A DNA stretch of 10,140 bases from NCBI GenBank assembly GCA_947038745.1, contig CAMQXE010000027.1, positions 1 through 10,140 on the forward strand, in the 5' to 3' direction. The stretch is from an uncultured Propionibacteriaceae bacterium (GTDB lineage Bacteria; Actinomycetota; Actinomycetes; Propionibacteriales; Propionibacteriaceae). Position numbers and translations under genes: made by a program. This document shows positions 1-6,493 of this stretch, piece by piece. A model generated the notes under the pieces. It did not search any database. It saw only the letters and a list, made by a program, of their open reading frames with translations, and was not told the DNA's origin. Positions within the stretch are counted from its first letter, which is position 1. Each line of letters starts with the position of its first letter.

Positions 1-395
1 ATGCCGACGGTGAGGCGCCCAGAGAAATGCCCGCCACCTCGATGATCGTTAAAGCCACCAAAACGTTCATCGGCGACCAGATCAGTATGCCCAGGGCGCG
101 GTAATCGACGTACGTGCGCATAAGAATCAGAGATCACAGAGTTATTTTCAAACTCAATCAGGACCGGCGCGCCGGTGGTATATCCGTTAAATACACCAGA
201 TTTCACTATCGGCAGGTCGGCTTCTTTCCTCGGAGTAGTACCGAGACTTCCGCCTTGGCGTCGGGCAAGATCGGCAGTGAAATCCGCAGTGCTGAGCGCG
301 ATACCGGCTGGGACACCATCAAGAACCACTCCCAGACATGAGCCATGGGATTCGCCGTAAATGCTGACCCGAAATATGCGGCCAAAGCTATTCAT
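1..395 (-). CDS. aroC: Chorismate synthase, N-terminal 131 residues (gene cut by left window edge)
   Basis: Chorismate synthase removes phosphate from EPSP (5-enolpyruvylshikimate 3-phosphate) to give chorismate, using reduced FMN, in the cytoplasm. The minus strand translates from ATG at 395 and stays open to base 1. Visible signatures are FRVSIYGESHG (8-18), GTTPRKEADLP (52-62), SGVFNGYTTGAP (66-77), RPGHTD (100-105) and DHRGGGHFSGRL (117-128); H17 matches the conserved FMN-site histidine, and RPGHTD corresponds to the second conserved histidine region. The start codon lies inside the end of the upstream fusion gene (8-base overlap) and has a good AAAGGA six bases before it, so the start is secure. 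It is the last visible gene of the leftward shikimate operon. It is the compact form familiar from Firmicutes and Bacteroidetes; the usual actinobacterial enzyme has a longer insert in this part and different motifs. The C-terminal two thirds lie outside the window. Confidence 0.95.
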   Translation of the reverse strand, partial: MNSFGRIFRVSIYGESHGSCLGVVLDGVPAGIALSTADFTADLARRQGGSLGTTPRKEADLPIVKSGVFNGYTTGAPVLIEFENNSVISDSYAHVRRLPRPGHTDLVADERFGGFNDHRGGGHFSGRLTVG

Positions 396-2847
396 GGGTG
401 ATCCTTTCAAGATCAGCAAAGAAACTGGGGTATGACTTGGTGACACAATCGAGGTCAGTGAGCTGGACTGGTCCAGTAGCTCGAATCGCAGCAATGGCTC
501 CAGCCATGGCGATCCGATGGTCCCGGTATGGATCAATCGTTCCCCCATGGAGTGGACCACCCCAGACCCGTAGCGTGTCATCGGCAAGCTCAAGCCGTGC
601 GCCTAATCGCCCCAACTGTTCGCAAAGCACTACGCCACGGTCTGATTCTTTTATCCGTAAACGTCTCGCTCCAGTTATAACAGACATGCCACTGCCTGCG
701 GTGGCGAGCACGGCTAAAGGCGGCACAAGATCGGGGCAGTGCGTGGCATCGAAGGTGAAGTTTGTTAGCTGCGATGGCTGTACCACCACAGCATCAGGCT
801 CATAGCTGATAGTGGCTCCGGCTTGGCGTAATACGTCAAGGATCGCGACGTCGGCTTGGGCGCTGCGCAGATCCAGATTCGTGACCCGCGCGCCAGCACT
901 TAATGCCCCTGCGACAAGGAGAAAAGCTGCTGCTGACCAATCACCTTCAACATGGTAAGGCTCGGTTCGTGCTGGCCGCTGGCCACCAGGCATGATCAAC
1001 TCACGCCCATTGGGGGTCACCGTGATCGTCAGCCCAAAACTACGGGCGACAGTAGCGGTTAGGTGGAGATAGCCCAGAGAAACAGGCTCGCTCAGGTGGA
1101 GACGGGAAGCGCCGTCTATCTGGGCCAGGGCGAGCGCAAGCCCTGACATCGGTTGAGAAGATTGCGCTGCGGTGAGTTCTCTATCTCCTGCGCGCAGCGG
1201 CCCGGCAACGGTGATGCTACCAGGGACCGACGTCGCGGTAACCTCAACGCTGTGGAGCGCGTCGAGGAGGAACTGCTGCGGGCGATGGCGCAAAGTCCCG
1301 GTCATCGTCAGGGTGAACGGCTCTGCCTCAATCGCAGCAACTGCTGCTCCCAAACGTAGTGCTGTTCCAGATTCACCCACATCGGCTTCGGACGCGCGTG
1401 GCCTGGCTCGCGGTGTGATGTGTAGCGTGGTTCCATCACTATCGACTTGTGCGCCCATTGCCTTTACCAAGCGACAACAGGCTGCCACATCGTCACCTTG
1501 ATTTGCGCCGTAGATGAGCGTGGGGGTACTCGCAGTTGCAGCGAGAAGTAACGCGCGTTGGGTCACAGATTTAGAACCAGGTGCAGAGAGTGTGCGCAGG
1601 GGGTATTCAGCAGCAATACGCTGGGCTACTTGCTGTGAGGGGAATCTCCCGGTATCGACGACAAGGTCACACGTGCGCTCATAGCTGTCGCGCCGTTGTA
1701 CCAAGAGTTCACGCAATCGGGCAGTTGGATCAGTTCCTTGCAGTAATGGGCGGACGCTGCCAGTAATGCGCTGCGCAGCCCTTTCGGGAGGGCACCAGAG
1801 CCAGATCACGGTGGCATGGGCGCGGATAGCGTCGGCTGCACCCGGCGTGGTGAGTGTGCCTCCACCAGTAGCAATGACGCTGGCTGGCCCGGCTAAGACA
1901 TCACTTAGAGCTTGGGCTTCACGTCGACGAAAACCCGGTTCACCTTCTGCTGCAAAGAGTTGCGAGATAGTCATACCTGCGTCATTCTCAATGGACTCAT
2001 CGAGATCGATTACAGGCAACCCAATGAGTTCGCCAAGGAGCCGTGCCGTCGTTGTTTTGCCCGAGCCCATCCCGCCGATGAGCACCAGGTGGCGTGGCGA
2101 GCGCGACGATGGCACCGCGAGTTGTGCAGCCATGAGTGCTGGATCAATGTCTCGCCTAGTGAAATGTGTCGCTGCTGCGGCGGCCTGCCCAATGAGCCAA
2201 TCACAGCCATCAAGGACCTGGCAGCCAGCAGCGAGTGCATCGTCACGATGAGCAGAAGCGCTATAACGGGCGACAAGAACTGTCATTGACGGGTGCCACG
2301 CCGAACGAGGTAGGACCCGCTGCGCTGTGCTGAGGCAGTCAATAACGATATCTGCCCCGGCCAGGCAACCAGCGTTGAGAGGTGCTACTGGACCTGAAAA
2401 CCAGTGGGCTTTTTCTGGTCGGCGAGCGGCAATCGTGACCTTGGCTCCGGCTGCGGTCAAGGCGGCGGCTGCGGCTCTGGCAGCCCCACCAGCACCAAGA
2501 ACAACGCAGCGTTGCCCAGCTAATCCGACCTGGGCGCGGTTCAGGGAATAACTGACCCCAGCACTATCTGTGTTGTATGCGACGCTCTTACCATCGGGAT
2601 GAAAAATTACGGTATTGGCAGCCCCCACCGCCGCAGCCGAAGAATCAACGACATCGGTAAGTTCCACAATGCTTTTGAAGGGTGCGGTGACGTTGATGCC
2701 GTCCAATCCAAGCTCGCGGGCGAAATCTATTCCATGAGCGGGCGACATAGCGGCGAGCCGAAGGTAACTGATGCCCGGATCTGCGCCAAAGAGCGTAGGG
2801 CTTAGGCTCTGAGCAATGGGATTACCGATGACACCGAGCCGCGTCAT
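388..2847 (-). CDS. aroE/aroK/aroA: Trifunctional fusion: shikimate dehydrogenase, shikimate kinase, EPSP synthase
   Basis: One 819-residue cytoplasmic protein covers three shikimate pathway steps: dehydroshikimate to shikimate, to shikimate 3-phosphate, to EPSP. AroE part (about 1-249): GNPIAQSLSP, GINVTAPFK with K58, NTD with D94, GAGGAARAA, Q221. AroK part (about 252-414): Walker A GGMGSGKT (258-265), D283, FRRRE with R307, ATGGG (326-330), lid RPLL (366-369), R386. AroA part (about 417-819): APGSKSVTQRA (K426, S427, R431), GESGTALR, SSQ, EGDWSAAAF, PDLVPP, RIKESDR, DHRIAMA, CVTKSYP. The start is ATG 2847: the family sequence begins there, an AGGAA lies just upstream, and the ATG overlaps the aroD stop as ATGA. 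The open frame continues 35 residues upstream, but that stretch is low-complexity and lies over aroD. The domains are joined with almost no linker, and no stop or frameshift separates them. The AroE half lacks the usual NATxxGM and DxxYxPxxT motifs; the other two domains look intact. Confidence 0.95.
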   Translation of the reverse strand: MTRLGVIGNPIAQSLSPTLFGADPGISYLRLAAMSPAHGIDFARELGLDGINVTAPFKSIVELTDVVDSSAAAVGAANTVIFHPDGKSVAYNTDSAGVSYSLNRAQVGLAGQRCVVLGAGGAARAAAAALTAAGAKVTIAARRPEKAHWFSGPVAPLNAGCLAGADIVIDCLSTAQRVLPRSAWHPSMTVLVARYSASAHRDDALAAGCQVLDGCDWLIGQAAAAATHFTRRDIDPALMAAQLAVPSSRSPRHLVLIGGMGSGKTTTARLLGELIGLPVIDLDESIENDAGMTISQLFAAEGEPGFRRREAQALSDVLAGPASVIATGGGTLTTPGAADAIRAHATVIWLWCPPERAAQRITGSVRPLLQGTDPTARLRELLVQRRDSYERTCDLVVDTGRFPSQQVAQRIAAEYPLRTLSAPGSKSVTQRALLLAATASTPTLIYGANQGDDVAACCRLVKAMGAQVDSDGTTLHITPRARPRASEADVGESGTALRLGAAVAAIEAEPFTLTMTGTLRHRPQQFLLDALHSVEVTATSVPGSITVAGPLRAGDRELTAAQSSQPMSGLALALAQIDGASRLHLSEPVSLGYLHLTATVARSFGLTITVTPNGRELIMPGGQRPARTEPYHVEGDWSAAAFLLVAGALSAGARVTNLDLRSAQADVAILDVLRQAGATISYEPDAVVVQPSQLTNFTFDATHCPDLVPPLAVLATAGSGMSVITGARRLRIKESDRGVVLCEQLGRLGARLELADDTLRVWGGPLHGGTIDPYRDHRIAMAGAIAAIRATGPVQLTDLDCVTKSYPSFFADLERITHE
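402..407 (-). promoter_or_regulatory. Shine-Dalgarno site for aroC
   Basis: AAAGGA on the minus strand, six bases before the ATG at 395. It lies inside the last codons of the upstream fusion gene. It supports the start codon chosen for aroC and suggests that its translation is coupled to termination of the fusion gene. Confidence 0.75.
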
Positions 2848-3455
2848 AGTGATTCCTGTAGTAGTGCCACTATCTCGCGTAGTCGGGATTCGGATAACTG
2901 GCCTGGGGCGGTTGGTTCCGCTCCGGGGACAAAGGCTAGCGGTGTCTGCCAAAGTTCACCGGCGACACGGGTAAGTGCTCCGTGTGGCCCCATACCGATT
3001 GCGACGATGGGGCGAGGATCGTCGAGGAGACCGAGCAGGCGTGCCGCGTCGTAATGGGTATGGCAGTGACACGCAACTTTGGCTATATCGGCACCGGCAG
3101 CAAAAATTGAGTCGATGAGCTGGAGTAGTTCTTCTCGGGACGGGGTTTTCTCGTAGTCGTGCCACGAACCAACAATGCCAGGGTGACCTTCGGGGCTTTG
3201 TTCAACATCAAATGTCGTGCCTGGCTGATAGGGGAGATCGACCCAAGCTGCTCCAGAGTTCAGCACAAGTTTGCGACCGTGATCAAGGTCTGGCCCATGG
3301 TATGAGGCCAAAACGGGACAAGGCCAAGAAGCTACTTCCAGATCGTCGACGAGCTGTTCTGTCGCAAAATCGAGACGTAGCTCAACAGCGTCCGCACCTT
3401 CACGCTGGCGCAGAGTGGAGTCACGATCTCGCACGAGGATGCTACGCCACAGCAT
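2844..3455 (-). CDS. aroD: 3-dehydroquinate dehydratase, type I (short form)
   Basis: Dehydrates 3-dehydroquinate to 3-dehydroshikimate through a lysine Schiff base (third step of the shikimate pathway, cytoplasm). Type I catalytic residues are all visible: E25 and R27 in VELRLDF, H99 in GSWHDYEKTP, the Schiff-base K126 in AKVAC, R163 in TRVAGE and Q186 in APGQLS. At 203 residues it is clearly shorter than the roughly 250 of the Salmonella and E. coli enzymes; the shortening is mostly before E25. ATG 3455 overlaps the aroB end by 14 bases and has GAGGAA seven bases upstream, so the short start is credible. It overlaps the next gene as ATGA. After K126 comes an unusual Cys/His run, CHCHTH (129-134). 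Well-studied high-GC actinobacteria such as Mycobacterium and Streptomyces use the unrelated type II enzyme, so this choice is informative. Confidence 0.93.
   Translation of the reverse strand: MLWRSILVRDRDSTLRQREGADAVELRLDFATEQLVDDLEVASWPCPVLASYHGPDLDHGRKLVLNSGAAWVDLPYQPGTTFDVEQSPEGHPGIVGSWHDYEKTPSREELLQLIDSIFAAGADIAKVACHCHTHYDAARLLGLLDDPRPIVAIGMGPHGALTRVAGELWQTPLAFVPGAEPTAPGQLSESRLREIVALLQESL
2853..2857 (-). promoter_or_regulatory. Shine-Dalgarno site that sets the start of the AroE-AroK-AroA fusion
   Basis: AGGAA on the minus strand, five bases before ATG 2847 and inside the last codons of aroD. It favours ATG 2847 over the longer open frame that would begin at 2952. Confidence 0.65.
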
Positions 3456-4464
3456 CGACTAATTCCTCAAAAACACTGTACGGGCAGGTCACTACCTTGG
3501 CACTGCCGATACGATCTAAAAGCACGATAGAGACGGTATCGCCGTGCGTTTTCTTATCATGGCCCATCGCAGAAATAAGGTCTGCGCGGGAAGCCGTAAC
3601 TCCTGCCTCAGCCAAAGTTGTCGGCAATTCCACGGCTTGTAAAAGCTGACGTAGCTGGGTGGATTCGGCTGCGTCTAAGCGCCCACGGTGCACAGATAAT
3701 TCAGCAGCCGCAACCATGCCTATGGCAACTGCGCGTCCATGTCTTAGCCCAGTGACCGACTCAATGGCATGTCCTAGAGTATGCCCAAAATTGAGCAACA
3801 TCCGCTGGCCCTGCTCTGTTGGGTCAGCGCTCACGATAGTTGTTTTGATTGCGATTGCTCGTTCTAACTGCGCAGTAACACACTCCAGAAGAGAGCCTTC
3901 AGCGAGTTGAGTGCTGATGGTGTCGAACAGATCACGATCAGCGATAACGCTATGTTTTAGCAGTTCAGCGAAGCCTTCGACGAGGAACTTATCAGGAAGA
4001 GTCGTGAGCACTTCTGGAGTAATGAGGACGGTCTGAGCTGGATAAAATGACCCCACCAGGTTCTTGATCCCGCCGTAATTGACCGCAGCCTTGCCACCAA
4101 TGGCGGCATCTACTTGGGCAAGCACAGTGGTTGGCACCAAGACTAGGCCACAGCCACGCATCCAGGTTGAGGCAGCAAAAGCTGCGATATCGCAGACCAT
4201 TCCGCCACCAACTCCGACGATGACATCGCTGCGAGTGAGATCAGCAGCCAGCGCTGCATCATAAATACGGTTGAGCGTTGCAAAGGTTTTGTGATCCTCG
4301 CCTTGGCCGATAACCACAACATTGCGTGCAGTAAATAGCTCAGGCCAAGCAGATGCCACGCCTGCGTCAGTGACGAATAGCGCACGTCGATGATGGAGGT
4401 GAGTATCAAGATCGGTCAGGGAACCATGAGTGACTCCCAGACGTGGACCTAGCGGTTCAGCCAT
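3442..4464 (-). CDS. aroB: 3-dehydroquinate synthase
   Basis: Cyclises DAHP to 3-dehydroquinate, using NAD and a divalent metal; second step of the shikimate pathway, cytoplasmic. The 340 residues match the family length. Visible motifs: GEDHK (55-59), the NAD-binding GGGMVCD (86-92), [15 protein letters not shown] (111-125) followed by KN in [10 protein letters not shown] (131-140), and the metal site: E167 in GFAELLKH, H228 in NFGHTLGH and H242 in [11 protein letters not shown]221, seven residues before H228, and H232 match conserved active-site positions. The ATG at 4464 overlaps the end of the DAHP synthase gene by 16 bases and has no strong Shine-Dalgarno site, so translation is probably coupled to the gene before. 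The stop lies 14 bases inside aroD. Minor variation from the textbook pattern, such as HGRAV for HGEAV, is unlikely to abolish activity because the metal ligands are kept. Confidence 0.97.
   Translation of the reverse strand: MAEPLGPRLGVTHGSLTDLDTHLHHRRALFVTDAGVASAWPELFTARNVVVIGQGEDHKTFATLNRIYDAALAADLTRSDVIVGVGGGMVCDIAAFAASTWMRGCGLVLVPTTVLAQVDAAIGGKAAVNYGGIKNLVGSFYPAQTVLITPEVLTTLPDKFLVEGFAELLKHSVIADRDLFDTISTQLAEGSLLECVTAQLERAIAIKTTIVSADPTEQGQRMLLNFGHTLGHAIESVTGLRHGRAVAIGMVAAAELSVHRGRLDAAESTQLRQLLQAVELPTTLAEAGVTASRADLISAMGHDKKTHGDTVSIVLLDRIGSAKVVTCPYSVFEELVDAVA
3463..3468 (-). promoter_or_regulatory. Shine-Dalgarno site for aroD
   Basis: GAGGAA on the minus strand, seven bases before ATG 3455, within the last codons of aroB. 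It supports the short aroD start. Confidence 0.65.
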
Positions 4465-5201
4465 GTGCGTAGCTCGGTGATACGGGGTGCGACAGTTGAG
4501 AACTCAGCCGGGCTGAGTGCTTGCTGTCCATCACAGAGAGCTTGCTCAGGATGTCCATGGACTTCAATCATGATCCCGTCGGCACCTGCGGCAACAGCGG
4601 CGAGCGACATCGGGGCGATGAGGTCTACTCGGCCAGTGCCATGACTGGGATCGACAACGACGGGGAAGCCGGTGCGTTGCTTAAGTAGCGGCACTGCGGC
4701 TAAATCCAGGGTGTTGCGAGTTGAAGGTTCAAAGGTGCGGATACCGCGTTCACATAACACGATCTGGTCGTTGCCTTCATTGGTGAGGTACTCCACAGCA
4801 CCGAGCCACTCGTCATATGTTGCAGCTAGACCGCGTTTCAGCATGACCGGGTGCCCCGAGCGACCAACTTCTTTTAGCAGCGCAAAGTTTTGCATATTGC
4901 GTGATCCGATTTGGAGCACGGTGGCGTAACGAGCAACTAGCTCGACATCGCGGGTATCGAGAACTTCGGTGATGATGGGAAGTCCTGCCTCTTTGCCTGC
5001 TGCTTCCAGGATTTCTAAACCGGCAGCGCCAAGACCTTGAAATGATCGCGGTGAAGTACGGGGTTTGAACACCCCGCCACGCAACATGGTGGCGCCAGCA
5101 GCCGCCACAGCCTTAGCGATGGCAGTGGTCTGCTCAGGCGTCTCTACCGCGCAAGGTCCAGCGATAAGCGCGATGGCAGAGCCAAGATCATACGAGGGCA
5201 A
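4449..5201 (-). CDS. aroF: DAHP synthase, type I-beta, catalytic core only
   Basis: Condenses PEP and erythrose-4-phosphate to DAHP, the committed step of the shikimate pathway. The 250 residues are the type I-beta (KDO8P-synthase-like) TIM barrel: AGPCAVE (14-20), [16 protein letters not shown] (41-56), [10 protein letters not shown] (97-106), KRGL (122-125), ERGIRTFE (151-158), VDPSHGTG (183-190), IEVH (212-215) and CDG (223-225). C17, H187, E213 and D224 fit the four metal ligands of the family. Only about 12 residues precede the barrel, so the N-terminal ferredoxin-like/ACT domain (as in Thermotoga) and the chorismate mutase domain (as in Bacillus) are both absent; feedback control through this protein is therefore not expected. 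The start is TTG 5201: the frame has a TGA 30 bases upstream and no ATG or GTG between, and GGAAAGAG lies just before it. It is the first gene of the leftward operon and overlaps aroB by 16 bases. Confidence 0.95.
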   Translation of the reverse strand: MPSYDLGSAIALIAGPCAVETPEQTTAIAKAVAAAGATMLRGGVFKPRTSPRSFQGLGAAGLEILEAAGKEAGLPIITEVLDTRDVELVARYATVLQIGSRNMQNFALLKEVGRSGHPVMLKRGLAATYDEWLGAVEYLTNEGNDQIVLCERGIRTFEPSTRNTLDLAAVPLLKQRTGFPVVVDPSHGTGRVDLIAPMSLAAVAAGADGIMIEVHGHPEQALCDGQQALSPAEFSTVAPRITELRTWLNR

Positions 5202-5205
5202 GGGT

Positions 5206-5213
5206 CTCTTTCC
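5206..5213 (-). promoter_or_regulatory. Shine-Dalgarno-like site for the TTG-started DAHP synthase
   Basis: GGAAAGAG on the minus strand, four bases before TTG 5201. An in-frame TGA at 5229-5231 and the lack of ATG or GTG between leave TTG as the only start that retains the AGPC metal-binding motif. Confidence 0.55.
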
Positions 5214-5242
5214 AGGGTGAGGTGAATCTCAGTAGGCGGTTT

Positions 5243-5259
5243 GTCACATTGAATGTTAC
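5243..5259. promoter_or_regulatory. Candidate operator: 17-base near-perfect palindrome
   Basis: GTCACATTGAATGTTAC is symmetric about G5251: the five inner pairs match perfectly, and of the outer three only the third from the outside (C5245 and T5257) fails. It sits in the only intergenic space shared by the two divergent units and overlaps the possible -10 of the leftward promoter and the possible -35 of the rightward one. It does not match the TyrR or TrpR consensus as I know them. The binding protein is unknown and not encoded in the window. Confidence 0.4.
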
Positions 5260-5281
5260 CTGGGTAGCTAATCTGACGGTT

Positions 5282-6493
5282 ATGTATCGTCTCGACGTCC
5301 GGGCTTGGCCCTTGCCACAGCTTCCTGATTGTGGTGATTTATTACGTCGAGGTAGCGATCCTATGGCGCTGATCGCTCCCGACATCGAGGGTGGGGCAGT
5401 CGTCGGATGGGGCGAAGCGGCCCGCTTTGAAGGTGGCTGGGAAGTGCTGGAGCAGTGGCTTTCAGCGAAACTTCCCTCAAGCGCTGCTGGCGCTGTCCGG
5501 GCGCTGGTGACGTTGAGTTTTGATCCTGAACGGACACAGCAAACATCGGTCTGCGTGGTTTCAGCAGATGCGGTTGTTATCAGTGGCGGACACGCCTGGC
5601 GGGTGCTCGTGGGGGAGTCCCTGCCCGATCAACCTCCGCCGCTACCAGAGCAACGTTTTGCTGCGCCGAGCGTCGTTGCTGCCGATATGGGCCATGAAGC
5701 CGATACCTACCGGTCGCGGGTGGAGCAAGGGCTGGCGCTGATTCAGGCAGGGGAGTTACGCAAGATTGTGCTGGCAACTCATGCTGATTACACGGTGACT
5801 GGCGTAGTAGCTGCCGATATTGCAGCCCAGCTATATCAAGATTTTCCAAGCTGCTGGATCTATTGCGTCGATGGCATGGTCGGCGCATCGCCGGAGCTCT
5901 TAATGCGGCTACGCGAAGGCCGCTTTTCTGCACGAGTTTTAGCAGGTACTGTGCCACGAGCGGATACCAACACAGACGCATACCATCTGAACCGGCTTGA
6001 AGATAGCGAGAAAAATCAGCGTGAACATGAGGCTGCGATTGTGTCAGCCCGTGCAGCTATGGAGCCGTTGGCAACTCGGATTGAGGTAAGTAATAAGCCA
6101 TATCCGTTAATCTTGCCCAACGTCATGCACTTGGCTTCAGATCTGACCGTCCAGCTACGTTCTGACTGCGGCGTAGCTGAAGCTTTGACCGCGCTTCATC
6201 CGACGGCGGCAGTCGGGGGGACACCTACAGCCCAGGCCCAAGCACAGTTACATCGGATTGAAGGTTTTGATCGTGGACGATTCGCTGGTCCGGTTGGTTG
6301 GCTTAGTGAAGATGGCGACGCGGAACTAGTCATTGCGCTTCGAGGCGGGCAACTGGACGGGGAACACCTCAGGCTCTACGCCGGTGCGGGGATCGTCGCA
6401 GGCTCTGATCCGCACGCAGAATGGGATGAAGTTAATGCCAAACTTAGCCCCATGCGTCACGCTTTGAGACTAAATGACATCGAGGCGCCGTAG
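5282..6493 (+). CDS. menF: Isochorismate synthase (menaquinone pathway)
   Basis: Converts chorismate to isochorismate with magnesium, the first step of classical menaquinone synthesis; cytoplasmic. From ATG 5282 the protein has 403 residues. The chorismate-binding domain fills the C-terminal two thirds: K161 in LRKIVLA (the general base position of E. coli MenF), GASPELL (201-207) with E205, AGTVPR (221-226), SEKNQREHE (242-250), LPNVMHLASDL (278-288), LHPTAAVGGTP (305-315), GPVGW and YAGAGIVAGSDPHAE (366-380). The HPTAAVGG block and the menD/menC neighbours favour isochorismate synthase over anthranilate or aminodeoxychorismate synthase. The start is not certain: the frame is open back to GTG 5222, which has AGGG upstream, but those 20 residues do not look like family sequence and would cover the promoter and palindrome; ATG 5282 has no good Shine-Dalgarno but an ideally placed -10 for leaderless expression. 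The last 24 bases overlap the end of menD on the other strand. Confidence 0.93.
   Translation: MYRLDVRAWPLPQLPDCGDLLRRGSDPMALIAPDIEGGAVVGWGEAARFEGGWEVLEQWLSAKLPSSAAGAVRALVTLSFDPERTQQTSVCVVSADAVVISGGHAWRVLVGESLPDQPPPLPEQRFAAPSVVAADMGHEADTYRSRVEQGLALIQAGELRKIVLATHADYTVTGVVAADIAAQLYQDFPSCWIYCVDGMVGASPELLMRLREGRFSARVLAGTVPRADTNTDAYHLNRLEDSEKNQREHEAAIVSARAAMEPLATRIEVSNKPYPLILPNVMHLASDLTVQLRSDCGVAEALTALHPTAAVGGTPTAQAQAQLHRIEGFDRGRFAGPVGWLSEDGDAELVIALRGGQLDGEHLRLYAGAGIVAGSDPHAEWDEVNAKLSPMRHALRLNDIEAP

Larger units (their letters stand above)
5202..5281. promoter_or_regulatory. Divergent promoter region between the shikimate operon and menF
   Basis: Eighty bases separate the leftward DAHP synthase start from the rightward isochorismate synthase ATG. 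Rightward: TAATCT at 5269-5274 fits the actinobacterial TANNNT -10 and stands seven bases before ATG 5282, the spacing expected for a leaderless mRNA. An alternative is TTGTCA (5241-5246) with TAGCTA (5265-5270) 18 bases away. Leftward: TAACAT on the minus strand (5258-5253) is a possible -10, with no convincing -35; its transcript would begin near 5246 and give a leader of about 45 bases. A palindrome at 5243-5259 overlaps these elements. All promoter assignments are by pattern only. Confidence 0.5.

Noticed and set aside
1766..2251. 161-codon plus-strand open frame opposite the AroE-AroK part of the fusion
   Set aside because: It is antisense to well-conserved shikimate kinase and dehydrogenase sequence, and its product shows no recognisable domain.
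2848..2952. 35-residue N-terminal extension of the AroE-AroK-AroA protein (start at 2952)
   Set aside because: The stretch overlaps the aroD end, is rich in Thr, Arg and Pro with no family similarity, and ATG 2847 has a good Shine-Dalgarno and an ATGA overlap at the exact family start.
5222..5281. 20-residue N-terminal extension of isochorismate synthase from GTG 5222
   Set aside because: It would cover the palindrome and the putative promoters, and its residues do not resemble the family start. It is kept as an alternative because AGGG lies upstream of the GTG.
5580..5981. 133-codon minus-strand open frame opposite menF
   Set aside because: It is antisense to conserved chorismate-binding domain sequence and has an Arg- and Pro-rich, unstructured composition.
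5282..6493. Anthranilate or aminodeoxychorismate synthase component I instead of isochorismate synthase
   Set aside because: The HPTAAVGG and YAGAGIVAGSDP blocks, the lack of a glutaminase partner and the menD/menC neighbours favour isochorismate synthase.
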